From the NCBI GenBank assembly GCA_964345835.1, contig CAYFSL010000012.1:1-29957 (forward strand): 29,957 bases of DNA, given 5' to 3'. This document shows, one piece after another, positions 17,549 through 24,631 of this stretch (positions are counted from its first letter, which is position 1; each line of letters opens with the position of its first letter). This stretch comes from JAAYEL01 sp964345835. Lineage in GTDB: Bacteria; Bacillota; Clostridia; Tissierellales; Peptoniphilaceae. A program made the translations under genes and the position numbers. Under the pieces are notes generated by a model. The model made no database searches. It was not told the DNA's origin and saw nothing but the letters and a program-made list of their open reading frames with translations.

Positions 17549-18349
17549 TTATTGTTTTTTACCTTTAATTAAGATTACCAGTAAAAGACCTATAACTGAA
17601 GTTAGAATAATGCTTCCCCCTGGCTTTAGGTTTTTCACAGCTGCTAACATAAGACCTGATATAAAATATACTAAACCAAATATTAAAGAGATAATAGTTG
17701 TCGACTTATAACTCTTCCCTAGATACATGGCTGAGGCAACTGGAAGAATCATCAGAGATGAAACTATCAAGACCCCAACAATCCTTGCAGAAATGGCAAT
17801 AACTACCGCAAGCAGAAGGGTAAAAGAATACTCTATAATATTATTTTTAACACCCGCAAGCCTTGAACTGGTCTTATCTATAGATACAAAAATTAATCCA
17901 TAATAAAAATAGTAGAAGGCTAAAAGAGTTATTATGCTGACTCCGGCAATAATATATAGGTCAGTCTTTGTTACAGATACAATAGATCCAAACAAAAAGG
18001 ACTCAAAGTTTTGGGCCCCTTGAACAAAATCTGACAGTAGGGATGATAAACCAACTCCCAAGCTCATGATTATAGCAGTAGCCATATCACCATTTTGTGG
18101 AAATTTCTTCCTAAAAAACTCTATTAGAAAGGCTGAAACTACACTTATCAGGATTCCTCCAAGAAGAGGGTTAAAACCAAGGATAATTCCAAAGAAAACG
18201 CCGGCAAGAGTTGTGTGACTCAAAGCATCCCCTATTGTCGATGTCTTCCTATTTACAACAACCGTACCTATTAAAGGCACAATTATTGCCACCAATATTC
18301 CGGCTATAAAAGCCCTTTTCATAAAATCGTATTGAAAAACACTAAGCAT
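17549..18349 (-). CDS. znuB: Zinc/manganese ABC transporter permease
   Basis: Membrane permease of a cluster-9 (ABC-3 family) metal importer. The 266-residue protein is almost entirely hydrophobic, with about eight predicted membrane helices. It contains the family motif GDALSHTTLAGV near residues 36-47, the region that contacts the ATPase, and SSLMILPVASA in the C-terminal half. It overlaps the ATPase gene by 8 nt and is the last gene of znuA-znuC-znuB. Zinc is favoured over manganese because of the His-rich binding protein and the Fur/Zur-type operator upstream. Confidence 0.92.
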   Translation of the reverse strand: MLSVFQYDFMKRAFIAGILVAIIVPLIGTVVVNRKTSTIGDALSHTTLAGVFFGIILGFNPLLGGILISVVSAFLIEFFRKKFPQNGDMATAIIMSLGVGLSSLLSDFVQGAQNFESFLFGSIVSVTKTDLYIIAGVSIITLLAFYYFYYGLIFVSIDKTSSRLAGVKNNIIEYSFTLLLAVVIAISARIVGVLIVSSLMILPVASAMYLGKSYKSTTIISLIFGLVYFISGLMLAAVKNLKPGGSIILTSVIGLLLVILIKGKKQ

Positions 18350-19007
18350 ATATCTTCTTATCCTTTAAAGTTAACTTCCTAGTAAAATACTTGCCAGCAA
18401 CATCCATCTCATGAGTTACCATAATAATTGTAACATTGTGGAACTTATTTATGTGGTCCAGCATCTTGAAAAAATCTTCCTTACTTTCCTTGTCAACTCC
18501 AACAGTTGGTTCGTCAAAAATCAAGAGGTCAGGATTATGGACCATGGCCTTAGCAATCATTACCTTCTGCTTTTGTCCACCACTAAGGTCGTTATAATTT
18601 TTGTTGGCAAGCCCTTCAATGTTGAATATCTTAAGGGTATCCATTACCGTCTTTTTATTTGCCCTTGTCGGGTGGTTGAAAATATTAAAAGTCTTGTAGA
18701 GATTTAATACAACCATTTCCTTTACACTTATGGGAAATGCTATTGTCTTGCTATTATCAACCTGGGGAACGTAGCCAATCCTATTCCAGTTGTAAAAATT
18801 AGCTATGTCCTCGCCAAATATTTTAATATCTCCCTCATATTTTTTTAATTGAGATACCATGAGTTTTAAAAGTGTTGATTTGCCGGAGCCGTTGTTGCCA
18901 ACGATCCCGACAAATTCACCTTCTTTAATATTTAAATTTAAGTCCTTTAGAATCTCACTTTTGCCATAGCTAAAAGAAAGATTTTCTATCTTGTAAATTG
19001 AGCCCAT
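18342..19007 (-). CDS. znuC: Zinc ABC transporter ATP-binding protein
   Basis: ATPase that powers metal uptake. The 221-residue protein has Walker A GNNGSGKST (37-45), a Q-loop at YVPQVD (79-84), the signature LSGGQ (141-145), Walker B LLIFDEPT (161-168) and a switch His in MVTHE. It shares one base with the znuA stop and overlaps znuB, so all three subunits are coupled. Confidence 0.94.
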   Translation of the reverse strand: MGSIYKIENLSFSYGKSEILKDLNLNIKEGEFVGIVGNNGSGKSTLLKLMVSQLKKYEGDIKIFGEDIANFYNWNRIGYVPQVDNSKTIAFPISVKEMVVLNLYKTFNIFNHPTRANKKTVMDTLKIFNIEGLANKNYNDLSGGQKQKVMIAKAMVHNPDLLIFDEPTVGVDKESKEDFFKMLDHINKFHNVTIIMVTHEMDVAGKYFTRKLTLKDKKIYA

Positions 19008-19975
19008 TATTTCCCTTCAAAAGATTCCACTAAATTTTTAAGGTTCATTTCCATTAGAGAAGCATAGTCGTTACCCTTTTGAGCTAGGTCATCAGATATA
19101 ACTTCCAGAGTAGAAAGGACCTTGACATTGCCTCCAATTTCAGAAGCAATAGCTTGGGCTAACTTGTCACTCTTAGCATACTCATAGAAAATAGTCTTAA
19201 TTTGTTTATCTTTCATAATTTTAGTAATTTCAGCCATTCTTGTCAAATTAGGTTCACTGTCAGAATTAATCCCTTCAAGGGCTAACTGGTTCAATTGATA
19301 ATCCTTAGCTAAGTAGCCATAGGCTTCGTGAGGGACAACAAAGTATCTTCCCTTGTATGGAGCTAGGGACTCTGTATACTTCTTATCAAGGTCTGCTAGT
19401 TTTTTTGCATAAGCCTTATAATTAGTTTCAAAATAATCTTTTGATTGAGGATCAAGCTTAATTAATTGATTCTTCGCATTTTCAAGCATTTTTGAGGCAT
19501 TTTTTAAACTTAACCAGATATGAAAGTCATTTGATCCATGGTGTTGATGGTGTCCTTCTCCTTCATGGTCATGATCATGATCGTGGTCAGCTTCCTCATT
19601 TTTAATCAATTCGATCCCTGTTGAAAGGTCTAGGATTGTTAAGTTTGGATTTGCCTGTTTAACCTTGTCTAACCAACTTTCAAAGCCAGCACCATTTACA
19701 ACTAAAAGATCTGAGTCAACTATTTTTTTCATGTCCTCAATACTTGGCTCATATCCATGGGCTGATCCTGTCTGAGTAAGGTTAGTTACTTCAGCCCTAT
19801 CACCAGCAACCTGCTTTATAAGATCATATGCAGGGTAAAAAGATGCAACTATTTTTAATTTCTTCCCATCTTTTTGACCTGTGCTGCCATTTTTATCTGT
19901 AGTTCCTGCCCCCATACATCCTGTGAATGCTAGGATAAAGGCAAGTATTAGTCCTGTTATTCTTAATTTTTTCAT
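19007..19975 (-). CDS. znuA: Zinc-binding lipoprotein of ABC transporter
   Basis: Surface-anchored substrate-binding protein of cluster A-I. The lipoprotein signal MKKLRITGLILAFILAFTGC gives Cys20 as the lipidated residue; Phe at -3 is less usual than Leu. Likely zinc ligands are His73 (AHGYEPS), His152 (FHIWLS) and the His of VPHEAYGYLAKDY. A His/Asp/Glu-rich loop (about 130-147, with alternating His-Asp and then His clusters) lies between the first two ligands. Such loops are typical of zinc-specific ZnuA/AdcA proteins. The 322-residue length is normal. It is the first gene of the operon, with a strong promoter and a Fur-type operator. Confidence 0.93.
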   Translation of the reverse strand: MKKLRITGLILAFILAFTGCMGAGTTDKNGSTGQKDGKKLKIVASFYPAYDLIKQVAGDRAEVTNLTQTGSAHGYEPSIEDMKKIVDSDLLVVNGAGFESWLDKVKQANPNLTILDLSTGIELIKNEEADHDHDHDHEGEGHHQHHGSNDFHIWLSLKNASKMLENAKNQLIKLDPQSKDYFETNYKAYAKKLADLDKKYTESLAPYKGRYFVVPHEAYGYLAKDYQLNQLALEGINSDSEPNLTRMAEITKIMKDKQIKTIFYEYAKSDKLAQAIASEIGGNVKVLSTLEVISDDLAQKGNDYASLMEMNLKNLVESFEGK

Positions 19976-19988
19976 AATTTCTCCTTTT

Positions 19989-20003
19989 TGATTATGATAA
20001 TCA
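19989..20003. promoter_or_regulatory. Fur/Zur-type operator
   Basis: TGATTAT-G-ATAATCA is a perfect 7-1-7 inverted repeat, the architecture of Fur-family operators in Firmicutes. It lies about 10 bp downstream of the znuA -10, over the expected transcription start, where bound repressor would block transcription. The divergent gene encodes a Fur-family protein. Confidence 0.85.
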
Positions 20004-20012
20004 TTCTTATTT

Positions 20013-20040
20013 ATTATAGTATATTTTTAGCCTTTGTCAA
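20013..20040 (-). promoter_or_regulatory. znuA promoter
   Basis: On the minus strand a consensus TTGACA (20040-20035), a 16-bp spacer and a consensus TATAAT (20018-20013). The expected start near 20006 falls at the operator, about 30 nt before the znuA ATG. A GGAG ribosome site is present. Confidence 0.85.
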
Positions 20041-20101
20041 CACTTTTTTTACTTTACATACATTATTTTTATTATTATCTAAGCGCATTGAAATCGCGTA
20101 T

Positions 20102-20130
20102 TTTCCATAAGCATTAAAATATGCTAGAAT
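20102..20130 (+). promoter_or_regulatory. Promoter of the Fur-family gene
   Basis: An extended -10, TGC-TAGAAT (-10 hexamer at 20125-20130), lies 17 bp after a weak -35, TTTCCA (20102-20107). The operator is about 100 bp away on the far side of the znuA promoter, so autoregulation through that site is not obvious. Confidence 0.55.
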
Positions 20131-20188
20131 ATAGATGAATATCTGATATATAGTTTAGTCTTTTAACTAAACCTGGATTATCTATATT
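20128..20188 (+). repeat. Nested inverted repeats in the leader of the Fur-family gene
   Basis: An outer 9-bp perfect inverted repeat, AATATAGAT (20128-20136) with ATCTATATT (20180-20188), encloses a 7-bp perfect hairpin, GTTTAGT (20153-20159) with ACTAAAC (20166-20172). The outer left arm overlaps the -10, so only the inner hairpin would be fully in RNA if transcription starts near 20137. The outer pair may be a DNA site. Confidence 0.6.
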
Positions 20189-20208
20189 ATTTGTAAGAAG
20201 GTGAATTT

Positions 20209-20616
20209 ATGAGAAATTTATTACAAGACCACAATATAAGGGCTACTAAAAGCCGTATGGATATATTGGAATTATTGAAGACAAGTGACCCCCTAACAGC
20301 TGATGAAATCTATGAAAAATTGATTGATAAGGGGGCTAAGTTGTCGAGTGTTTATAGGAATTTATCCCTTTTTGTCGATGAAAATATCGTTACAAAGATT
20401 CAGGGCTTAGATAATTTTGCCTACTACCAGCTCAACACCCACGAACACAAGCACCACTTGACCTGCAAGTATTGCAAGAAAACAATAGCCCTTGACCATT
20501 GTCCAATGACAGAAATTGAAGACCAGATAGAAAAGGATACTAATTTCCTTATAACCAACCATATCTTCGAGTTTATTGGTATATGTCCAGAATGTCAAAA
20601 AACCCATAAATCATAA
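20209..20616 (+). CDS. Fur-family metalloregulator, probable zinc repressor (Zur)
   Basis: Metal-sensing transcription repressor of 135 residues. The N-terminal winged helix (about 1-75) has ADEIYEKL and the recognition helix LSSVYRNLSLF (45-55). The dimerisation domain has a His-rich strand (His78, His80, His82, His83), CKYC (86-89) and CPEC (126-129), which together make the structural zinc site and the sensing ligands of the family. It faces znuACB across a spacer holding a perfect Fur-type palindrome, so Zur is the best assignment. Fur and PerR cannot be excluded from sequence alone. Confidence 0.9.
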   Translation: MRNLLQDHNIRATKSRMDILELLKTSDPLTADEIYEKLIDKGAKLSSVYRNLSLFVDENIVTKIQGLDNFAYYQLNTHEHKHHLTCKYCKKTIALDHCPMTEIEDQIEKDTNFLITNHIFEFIGICPECQKTHKS

Positions 20617-20659
20617 AAGCGACTTTTAAGTTGGGAGCTACCCACCATAAAGTCGCTTT
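20616..20659. terminator. Bidirectional terminator
   Basis: AAAGCGACTTT (20616-20626) pairs perfectly with AAAGTCGCTTT (20649-20659), and TGGG/CCCA pair inside. It begins at the last base of the Fur-family stop codon and also faces the end of the convergent 206-residue gene. Confidence 0.8.
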
Positions 20660-20685
20660 CTTATATTATCATTTATTCAAATTAT

Positions 20686-21306
20686 TTATCTTAACCATGA
20701 GGGCGTAAATTGAGTGAAGTCATCAAAGCTTTCAATAAGGTAGTTAATCCTATCATTTAGGTCATCTCTTGCTTCAACGCTTTCTTCCTCTTCCATCTTT
20801 ATCCTCAATTCTAAGCAATAAATGGCAGAATATAGGGAAAGGATCCTCAAGAATCTCCTATCCATATTCCTAAACTTTAGCTTCCTAACTATTTCCCTTA
20901 CAAACTCCCTATTAAATTTAGAAATTTCTGTTAGAAAGACGAATTCCTTGTAGATATTAAACTTAATATCTGGATTATCATCTATACTTTCGTCATTGAA
21001 GTCTAAGGGAAGGTCCATGATAGACCTGCTAAATGGATCGCTACTCACTCTAATCGGGCTAATTATAAAGCCACTTGACTTGATAAAGTCGGTCAAAAGA
21101 TAATCCTTTTCCATAGGAGTTTTTATCTCCAATTGCTTAGCTAATAGGTCTTTAACATAGTCATTTAGCTTAATTTCTTCGAGTGTACTATATTCTTCTA
21201 GGCAAAGGTCGATAAATCTTGCAAGTTTTGGAGCTAGCTGGTCTATCTCTTCCTTACTAATGCTTTTATATAAGTAATCTCTTAAAACTAATTCTTTATT
21301 TTTCAT
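20686..21306 (-). CDS. Unrecognised 206-residue protein translationally coupled to ptsI
   Basis: I do not recognise the family. Its ATG overlaps the ptsI stop by 4 nt (ATGA), so the two are almost surely co-translated. The protein is soluble, charged and predicted mostly helical. An N-terminal helical part (about 1-75) leads to an acidic linker (about 93-110). A helix-rich C-terminal half follows with a basic stretch (FVREIVRKLKFRNMDRRFLR, about 134-153) and an acidic run (MEEEE). No cysteine-rich site, signal peptide or known catalytic motif is visible. A role connected with enzyme I or PTS signalling is possible but rests only on position. Confidence 0.8.
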   Translation of the reverse strand: MKNKELVLRDYLYKSISKEEIDQLAPKLARFIDLCLEEYSTLEEIKLNDYVKDLLAKQLEIKTPMEKDYLLTDFIKSSGFIISPIRVSSDPFSRSIMDLPLDFNDESIDDNPDIKFNIYKEFVFLTEISKFNREFVREIVRKLKFRNMDRRFLRILSLYSAIYCLELRIKMEEEESVEARDDLNDRINYLIESFDDFTQFTPSWLR

Positions 21307-23012
21307 CGCTTATCACTCTTTTTCAATTCTTCTATTACTTCTTCAACGGTATCGAGTTCCATTATCTGATCGGCAAATTTTCTAGCCTCTTCTAAATCCG
21401 TATTTATAATAATATCCTTAACCCTTAGTATCTGGGAGCTTACTGCGGAAAATTCTTTTAAGCCCATGCCCAGAAGCAGGTAGCTAGCCATAGTATCTGA
21501 TGCCATAATTCCACACAAGGAAACAGTCTTCCCATGCTTATGACCAGTATCTATAACCTCCTTAATAGCCTTTAAGACCGCAGGTGAATAGTAGCTTGAT
21601 AGGCCCTGAACCCTGTCATTGCCCCTATCCGCCGCCAGAATATATTGGGTCAAGTCATTTGTACCCAAACTAAAGAAGTCGCACTCTTTTATTAGGGACT
21701 CTCTCATGAATACACTGGCTGGTGTTTCTATCATTACACCAATCTCTATTTTGTCGTTAAAAGCTTTGCCCTCTTCCCTAAGTTCTTTTTTACATTCTTC
21801 AATTAGTGCTTTACTTGCTCTTAGCTCATTGATCGATGTTATCATAGGGAGAATTATCTTGATATCCCCAAAAAATGAGGCCCTTAGTATTGCCCTTAGC
21901 TGAACCTTAAACAAGTCAGGATGATCCAGGCAAAGCCTAATCCCCCTCCAACCTAGGAAGGGATTATCTTCATTTATATGTTCTGAATAAGGAAGGGATT
22001 TATCCGCCCCTATATCTAGGGTCCTTATCTTTACTGGCCTGCCTTCCGACATAATCGCTGCCCTTTTATAGGTTAAAAATTGCTTTTCCTCATTTGGAAA
22101 ATCAATGGCATCCATATAGATGTATTCTGTTCTAAAAAGACCGACTCCTTCTGCCCCTACTCCCTGAGACATTCTAATATCATCCAAGTTGGTGACATTG
22201 GCTACAAGGTTTATCTTAGTCCCGTCCTTAGTCCTACTTTCAAGGGAGAATATTTTTTTAAGACTTTTATCTTTAGCTGTAATCTTATTTAATATCTTAA
22301 AATATTTGCCTAGCTCATCTTCATCAGGATTTATTATAACTTTACCATTAAGGGCATCAAGTATCAGAAGGTCTCCATCCTTTATCTTCTTCGCAGCATT
22401 TTTGGTCCCTATAAGAGATGGAATTGATAGGGTTTGGGCAATTATTGATGAATGACTGGTAATTCCTCCAAGGTCATTAACAATCCCTTGGACAAACTCC
22501 CTTTTCATAAAGGTAGTCTCAGAAGGAGTTAAGTCCTCGCTTACAATTATGCAGGATTCCTTTAGGTTAGAAAGTCCCTCATACTCGATCCCCTTTAACT
22601 TATAAAGCAACTTATCCCCCACATCTCTATAATCAATGGCTCTTTCCCTAAAGTACTGGTCTTCGCTTGCATTCATCCTTTCAACCATGTCCTCAATAAA
22701 GGATTTAAGGGCATAATCTGCTGAATACCTTTTAGTTTTTATGGAGTTTATTACCGTATCCCTCAAAAAAGGGTCAGCTATGAATTCCCTCTGAGTGCTG
22801 ACAAAATCCCTAATATCAATGGAATTTTCAACATAGCCATCTATGCTGGAGAGAGATTCTTCAATAGCCCTATTAAATTTATTGATCTCATCTTCAATAT
22901 CCGCCCCAATTATAAGGTCATTTTTCACTTGGATTCTTTCCTTCTTTAAGACATGCGCCTTTCCAATGGCAAGTCCCTTAGAAGCTATTAACCCCTCAAT
23001 ATAGTTTGTCAT
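21303..23012 (-). CDS. ptsI: PTS enzyme I (phosphoenolpyruvate-protein phosphotransferase)
   Basis: First enzyme of the sugar phosphotransferase system: takes phosphate from phosphoenolpyruvate onto a histidine and passes it to HPr. The 569-residue length is typical. The phospho-histidine is His187 in GGITSHSSIIAQ (182-193). The PEP-binding TIM barrel has GLFRTEYIY, DIGADK, GWRGIRL, MIETPAS and LGTNDLTQYILAADRGN. The active-site cysteine is Cys500 in SLCGIMASD, where most enzymes I have a glutamate after CG. SD-like AGAAGGAG precedes the ATG. It follows ptsH after a 124-nt spacer with a strong hairpin, and overlaps the next gene. Confidence 0.95.
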   Translation of the reverse strand: MTNYIEGLIASKGLAIGKAHVLKKERIQVKNDLIIGADIEDEINKFNRAIEESLSSIDGYVENSIDIRDFVSTQREFIADPFLRDTVINSIKTKRYSADYALKSFIEDMVERMNASEDQYFRERAIDYRDVGDKLLYKLKGIEYEGLSNLKESCIIVSEDLTPSETTFMKREFVQGIVNDLGGITSHSSIIAQTLSIPSLIGTKNAAKKIKDGDLLILDALNGKVIINPDEDELGKYFKILNKITAKDKSLKKIFSLESRTKDGTKINLVANVTNLDDIRMSQGVGAEGVGLFRTEYIYMDAIDFPNEEKQFLTYKRAAIMSEGRPVKIRTLDIGADKSLPYSEHINEDNPFLGWRGIRLCLDHPDLFKVQLRAILRASFFGDIKIILPMITSINELRASKALIEECKKELREEGKAFNDKIEIGVMIETPASVFMRESLIKECDFFSLGTNDLTQYILAADRGNDRVQGLSSYYSPAVLKAIKEVIDTGHKHGKTVSLCGIMASDTMASYLLLGMGLKEFSAVSSQILRVKDIIINTDLEEARKFADQIMELDTVEEVIEELKKSDKR

Positions 23013-23050
23013 ATCTCTCCTTCTACCATTAAATAAATAGACTATATAAA

Positions 23051-23086
23051 AATGCAGAGAAAAAGTTTAACTTTTTACCCTGCATT
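23051..23086 (-). terminator. Hairpin between ptsH and ptsI (attenuator or partial terminator)
   Basis: AATGCAG/CTGCATT (7 bp) encloses AAAAAGT/ACTTTTT (7 bp) with a 3-nt loop. On the minus strand the stem is followed by a short T run (TTTATA). It could cut read-through so that HPr is made in excess of enzyme I, or protect the ptsH mRNA 3' end. Confidence 0.65.
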
Positions 23087-23136
23087 AAATTTACAAAACA
23101 AGTTTAACTTCTTTGAAAAAGCAGTAGTGTGACAAA

Positions 23137-23397
23137 TTAGTCTGACAATTTAGAAATAAATTCTACTACCTTATCAAGGCTTTGTTCTTCTTTTTCTCCA
23201 TTAACCCTTACTGTTATTTCTGTTCCCTTGGAAATTCCTAGAGACATAACACTAAAGATTGACTTAGCATTTGCAACCTTACCATCCTTTACAAGTTCAA
23301 TTTCTCCTGGCATAGACTTTACAAATTGAACTAATGAAGCAGCAGGCCTAGCGTGTAAACCTGTGTCATTTGATACTATAATACTCTTTTCTACCAT
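23137..23397 (-). CDS. ptsH: Phosphocarrier protein HPr
   Basis: Small PTS carrier that relays phosphate from enzyme I to sugar-specific EIIA proteins. The 86-residue protein has active-site His15 in TGLHARPA (12-19) and regulatory Ser46 in NAKSIFSVMSLG (43-54). The latter is the form that, in Firmicutes, is phosphorylated by HPr kinase and acts with CcpA. It follows the LacI-type regulator gene by 14 nt with a GGAGGG ribosome site and no room for its own promoter. Confidence 0.97.
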   Translation of the reverse strand: MVEKSIIVSNDTGLHARPAASLVQFVKSMPGEIELVKDGKVANAKSIFSVMSLGISKGTEITVRVNGEKEEQSLDKVVEFISKLSD

Positions 23398-23411
23398 TTA
23401 AACCCTCCATA

Positions 23412-24419
23412 TTAAAGTGTATTTACCGTTTCTCTTAACATGATTTCAGAATCAAGTAGGATACTTTCTTCTAAAGCTTCCTCTCCCTTAAGCTCCTTTA
23501 TCAGCTTCCTAACAGCCATGGCCCCTACATCATAGAAGGTCAGCTTAACTGTAGTAAGACTTGGTCTGATAAGGCTTGAATATTGGGAGTTACCAAAGCC
23601 ACTCACTGAAAGCTCCTTCGGTATATCAATTCCATAATCATAGCAATAGTGCATTATCCCAGTAGCCAATAAATCTGTTGAGCAGATGATGCCGGTAATA
23701 TTGTTCTTATGGATAAAACCGACATTATCGTTCATAAAGATATAGGAACTATCTGTACTAATGCCTTGAACAGTGAAAATCTGCTTGGTTAGGCCATGCT
23801 TAGCCATGGCATCCTCAAACCCCTGTTGCTTCATATCTGAAGAATAGTCGTGAGATTTTTCTGTTAAGTAAATAATATTCTTATGCCCCTTTTCTATAAA
23901 TAGCTCGGTCATTGAATACATAGCTTTATGGTAATCAAAGCTGACCGTCCTGTAGTCTTTAGGGCTGTAATATTTGTCTAGCAAAATATATGGGATATCA
24001 TGCTCTTTTATCGAATATAATATCTCGTTGTTGATATGCTCGGAAATGACGATTATCCCTTCAACCTGCTTAGATGAAAGGAATTCAACTGCCTTTTGTT
24101 GTGTTTCTTTATCACCAAAGGTGCTGTAAAGAAGTATGTCATAGTCATATAACTTTCCAACTTCATCAATACCCCTGATGTATTGAGCCATATATTCTAT
24201 ACCTAGGTCATCCAAAATTATGCCAATTGTATTGGACTTTTTCTTAACTAAGCTCCTCGCTAGTTCGTTGGGCTTATATCCTAACTTCTCAATAGCTTTC
24301 AAAACGGCATCTCTTTTATCTGGAGATACAGGCTTAGAATTATTGATTACTCTCGAAACAGTTGAGATAGAAACCCCGGCAAGGTTCTTTACATCTTCCA
24401 TTGTGGGCTTTCTCGACAT
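23412..24419 (-). CDS. LacI-family transcription regulator, CcpA-like
   Basis: DNA-binding regulator of 335 residues. The N-terminal HTH and hinge (about 1-60) read TMEDVKNLAGVSISTVSRVI and LGYKPNELARSL. The periplasmic-binding-protein-like core follows, with TIGIILDDL, YIRGIDEVGKLYDYDILL and, near the end, RPSLTTV and YDVGAMAVRKL, in the style of CcpA. It precedes ptsH in one transcript. Pairing with HPr, whose Ser46 form is the CcpA corepressor, favours a catabolite-control role. A sugar-specific LacI-type repressor remains possible. Confidence 0.85.
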   Translation of the reverse strand: MSRKPTMEDVKNLAGVSISTVSRVINNSKPVSPDKRDAVLKAIEKLGYKPNELARSLVKKKSNTIGIILDDLGIEYMAQYIRGIDEVGKLYDYDILLYSTFGDKETQQKAVEFLSSKQVEGIIVISEHINNEILYSIKEHDIPYILLDKYYSPKDYRTVSFDYHKAMYSMTELFIEKGHKNIIYLTEKSHDYSSDMKQQGFEDAMAKHGLTKQIFTVQGISTDSSYIFMNDNVGFIHKNNITGIICSTDLLATGIMHYCYDYGIDIPKELSVSGFGNSQYSSLIRPSLTTVKLTFYDVGAMAVRKLIKELKGEEALEESILLDSEIMLRETVNTL

Positions 24420-24448
24420 CTTATACCTCCGATTAATATACTTTATTT

Positions 24449-24477
24449 ATTATACCATATTTACGGGCGGTCAACAA
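24449..24477 (-). promoter_or_regulatory. Promoter of the lacI-like/ptsH/ptsI operon
   Basis: On the minus strand an extended -10, TGG-TATAAT (24454-24449), follows TTGTTG (24477-24472) by 17 bp. A TTGACC overlapping this -35 is too close to serve (14 bp). A GGAGG site sits before the regulator ATG. Confidence 0.7.
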
Positions 24478-24499
24478 GAATAGGCCTTTAATCTGTTAA

Positions 24500-24522
24500 T
24501 AAAAAACCAATACTTAATTGGT
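24500..24522 (-). terminator. Probable topA terminator
   Basis: On the minus strand ACCAAT and ATTGGT form a 6-bp stem with a 5-nt loop, followed by six T, about 110 nt past the topA stop. The stem is short and AT-rich. Confidence 0.6.
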
Positions 24523-24631
24523 AAATTAAATACTGGTCTAATATATATTTGCTATTATTTAATTAATGCTTTTTATATGATTGATTTGTCGACAAGGTCA
24601 TTTGCAATTAATCATTGTTTAGGCAAACCTC

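Noticed and set aside
19560..19600. Short tandem repeat in DNA (alternating His-Asp codons)
   Set aside because: It encodes the zinc-binding His-rich loop of ZnuA and needs no other explanation.
24455..24480. Consensus-like TTGACC as -35 of the LacI-type gene
   Set aside because: Spacing to TATAAT is 14 bp, too short; the overlapping TTGTTG at 17 bp with an extended -10 fits better.
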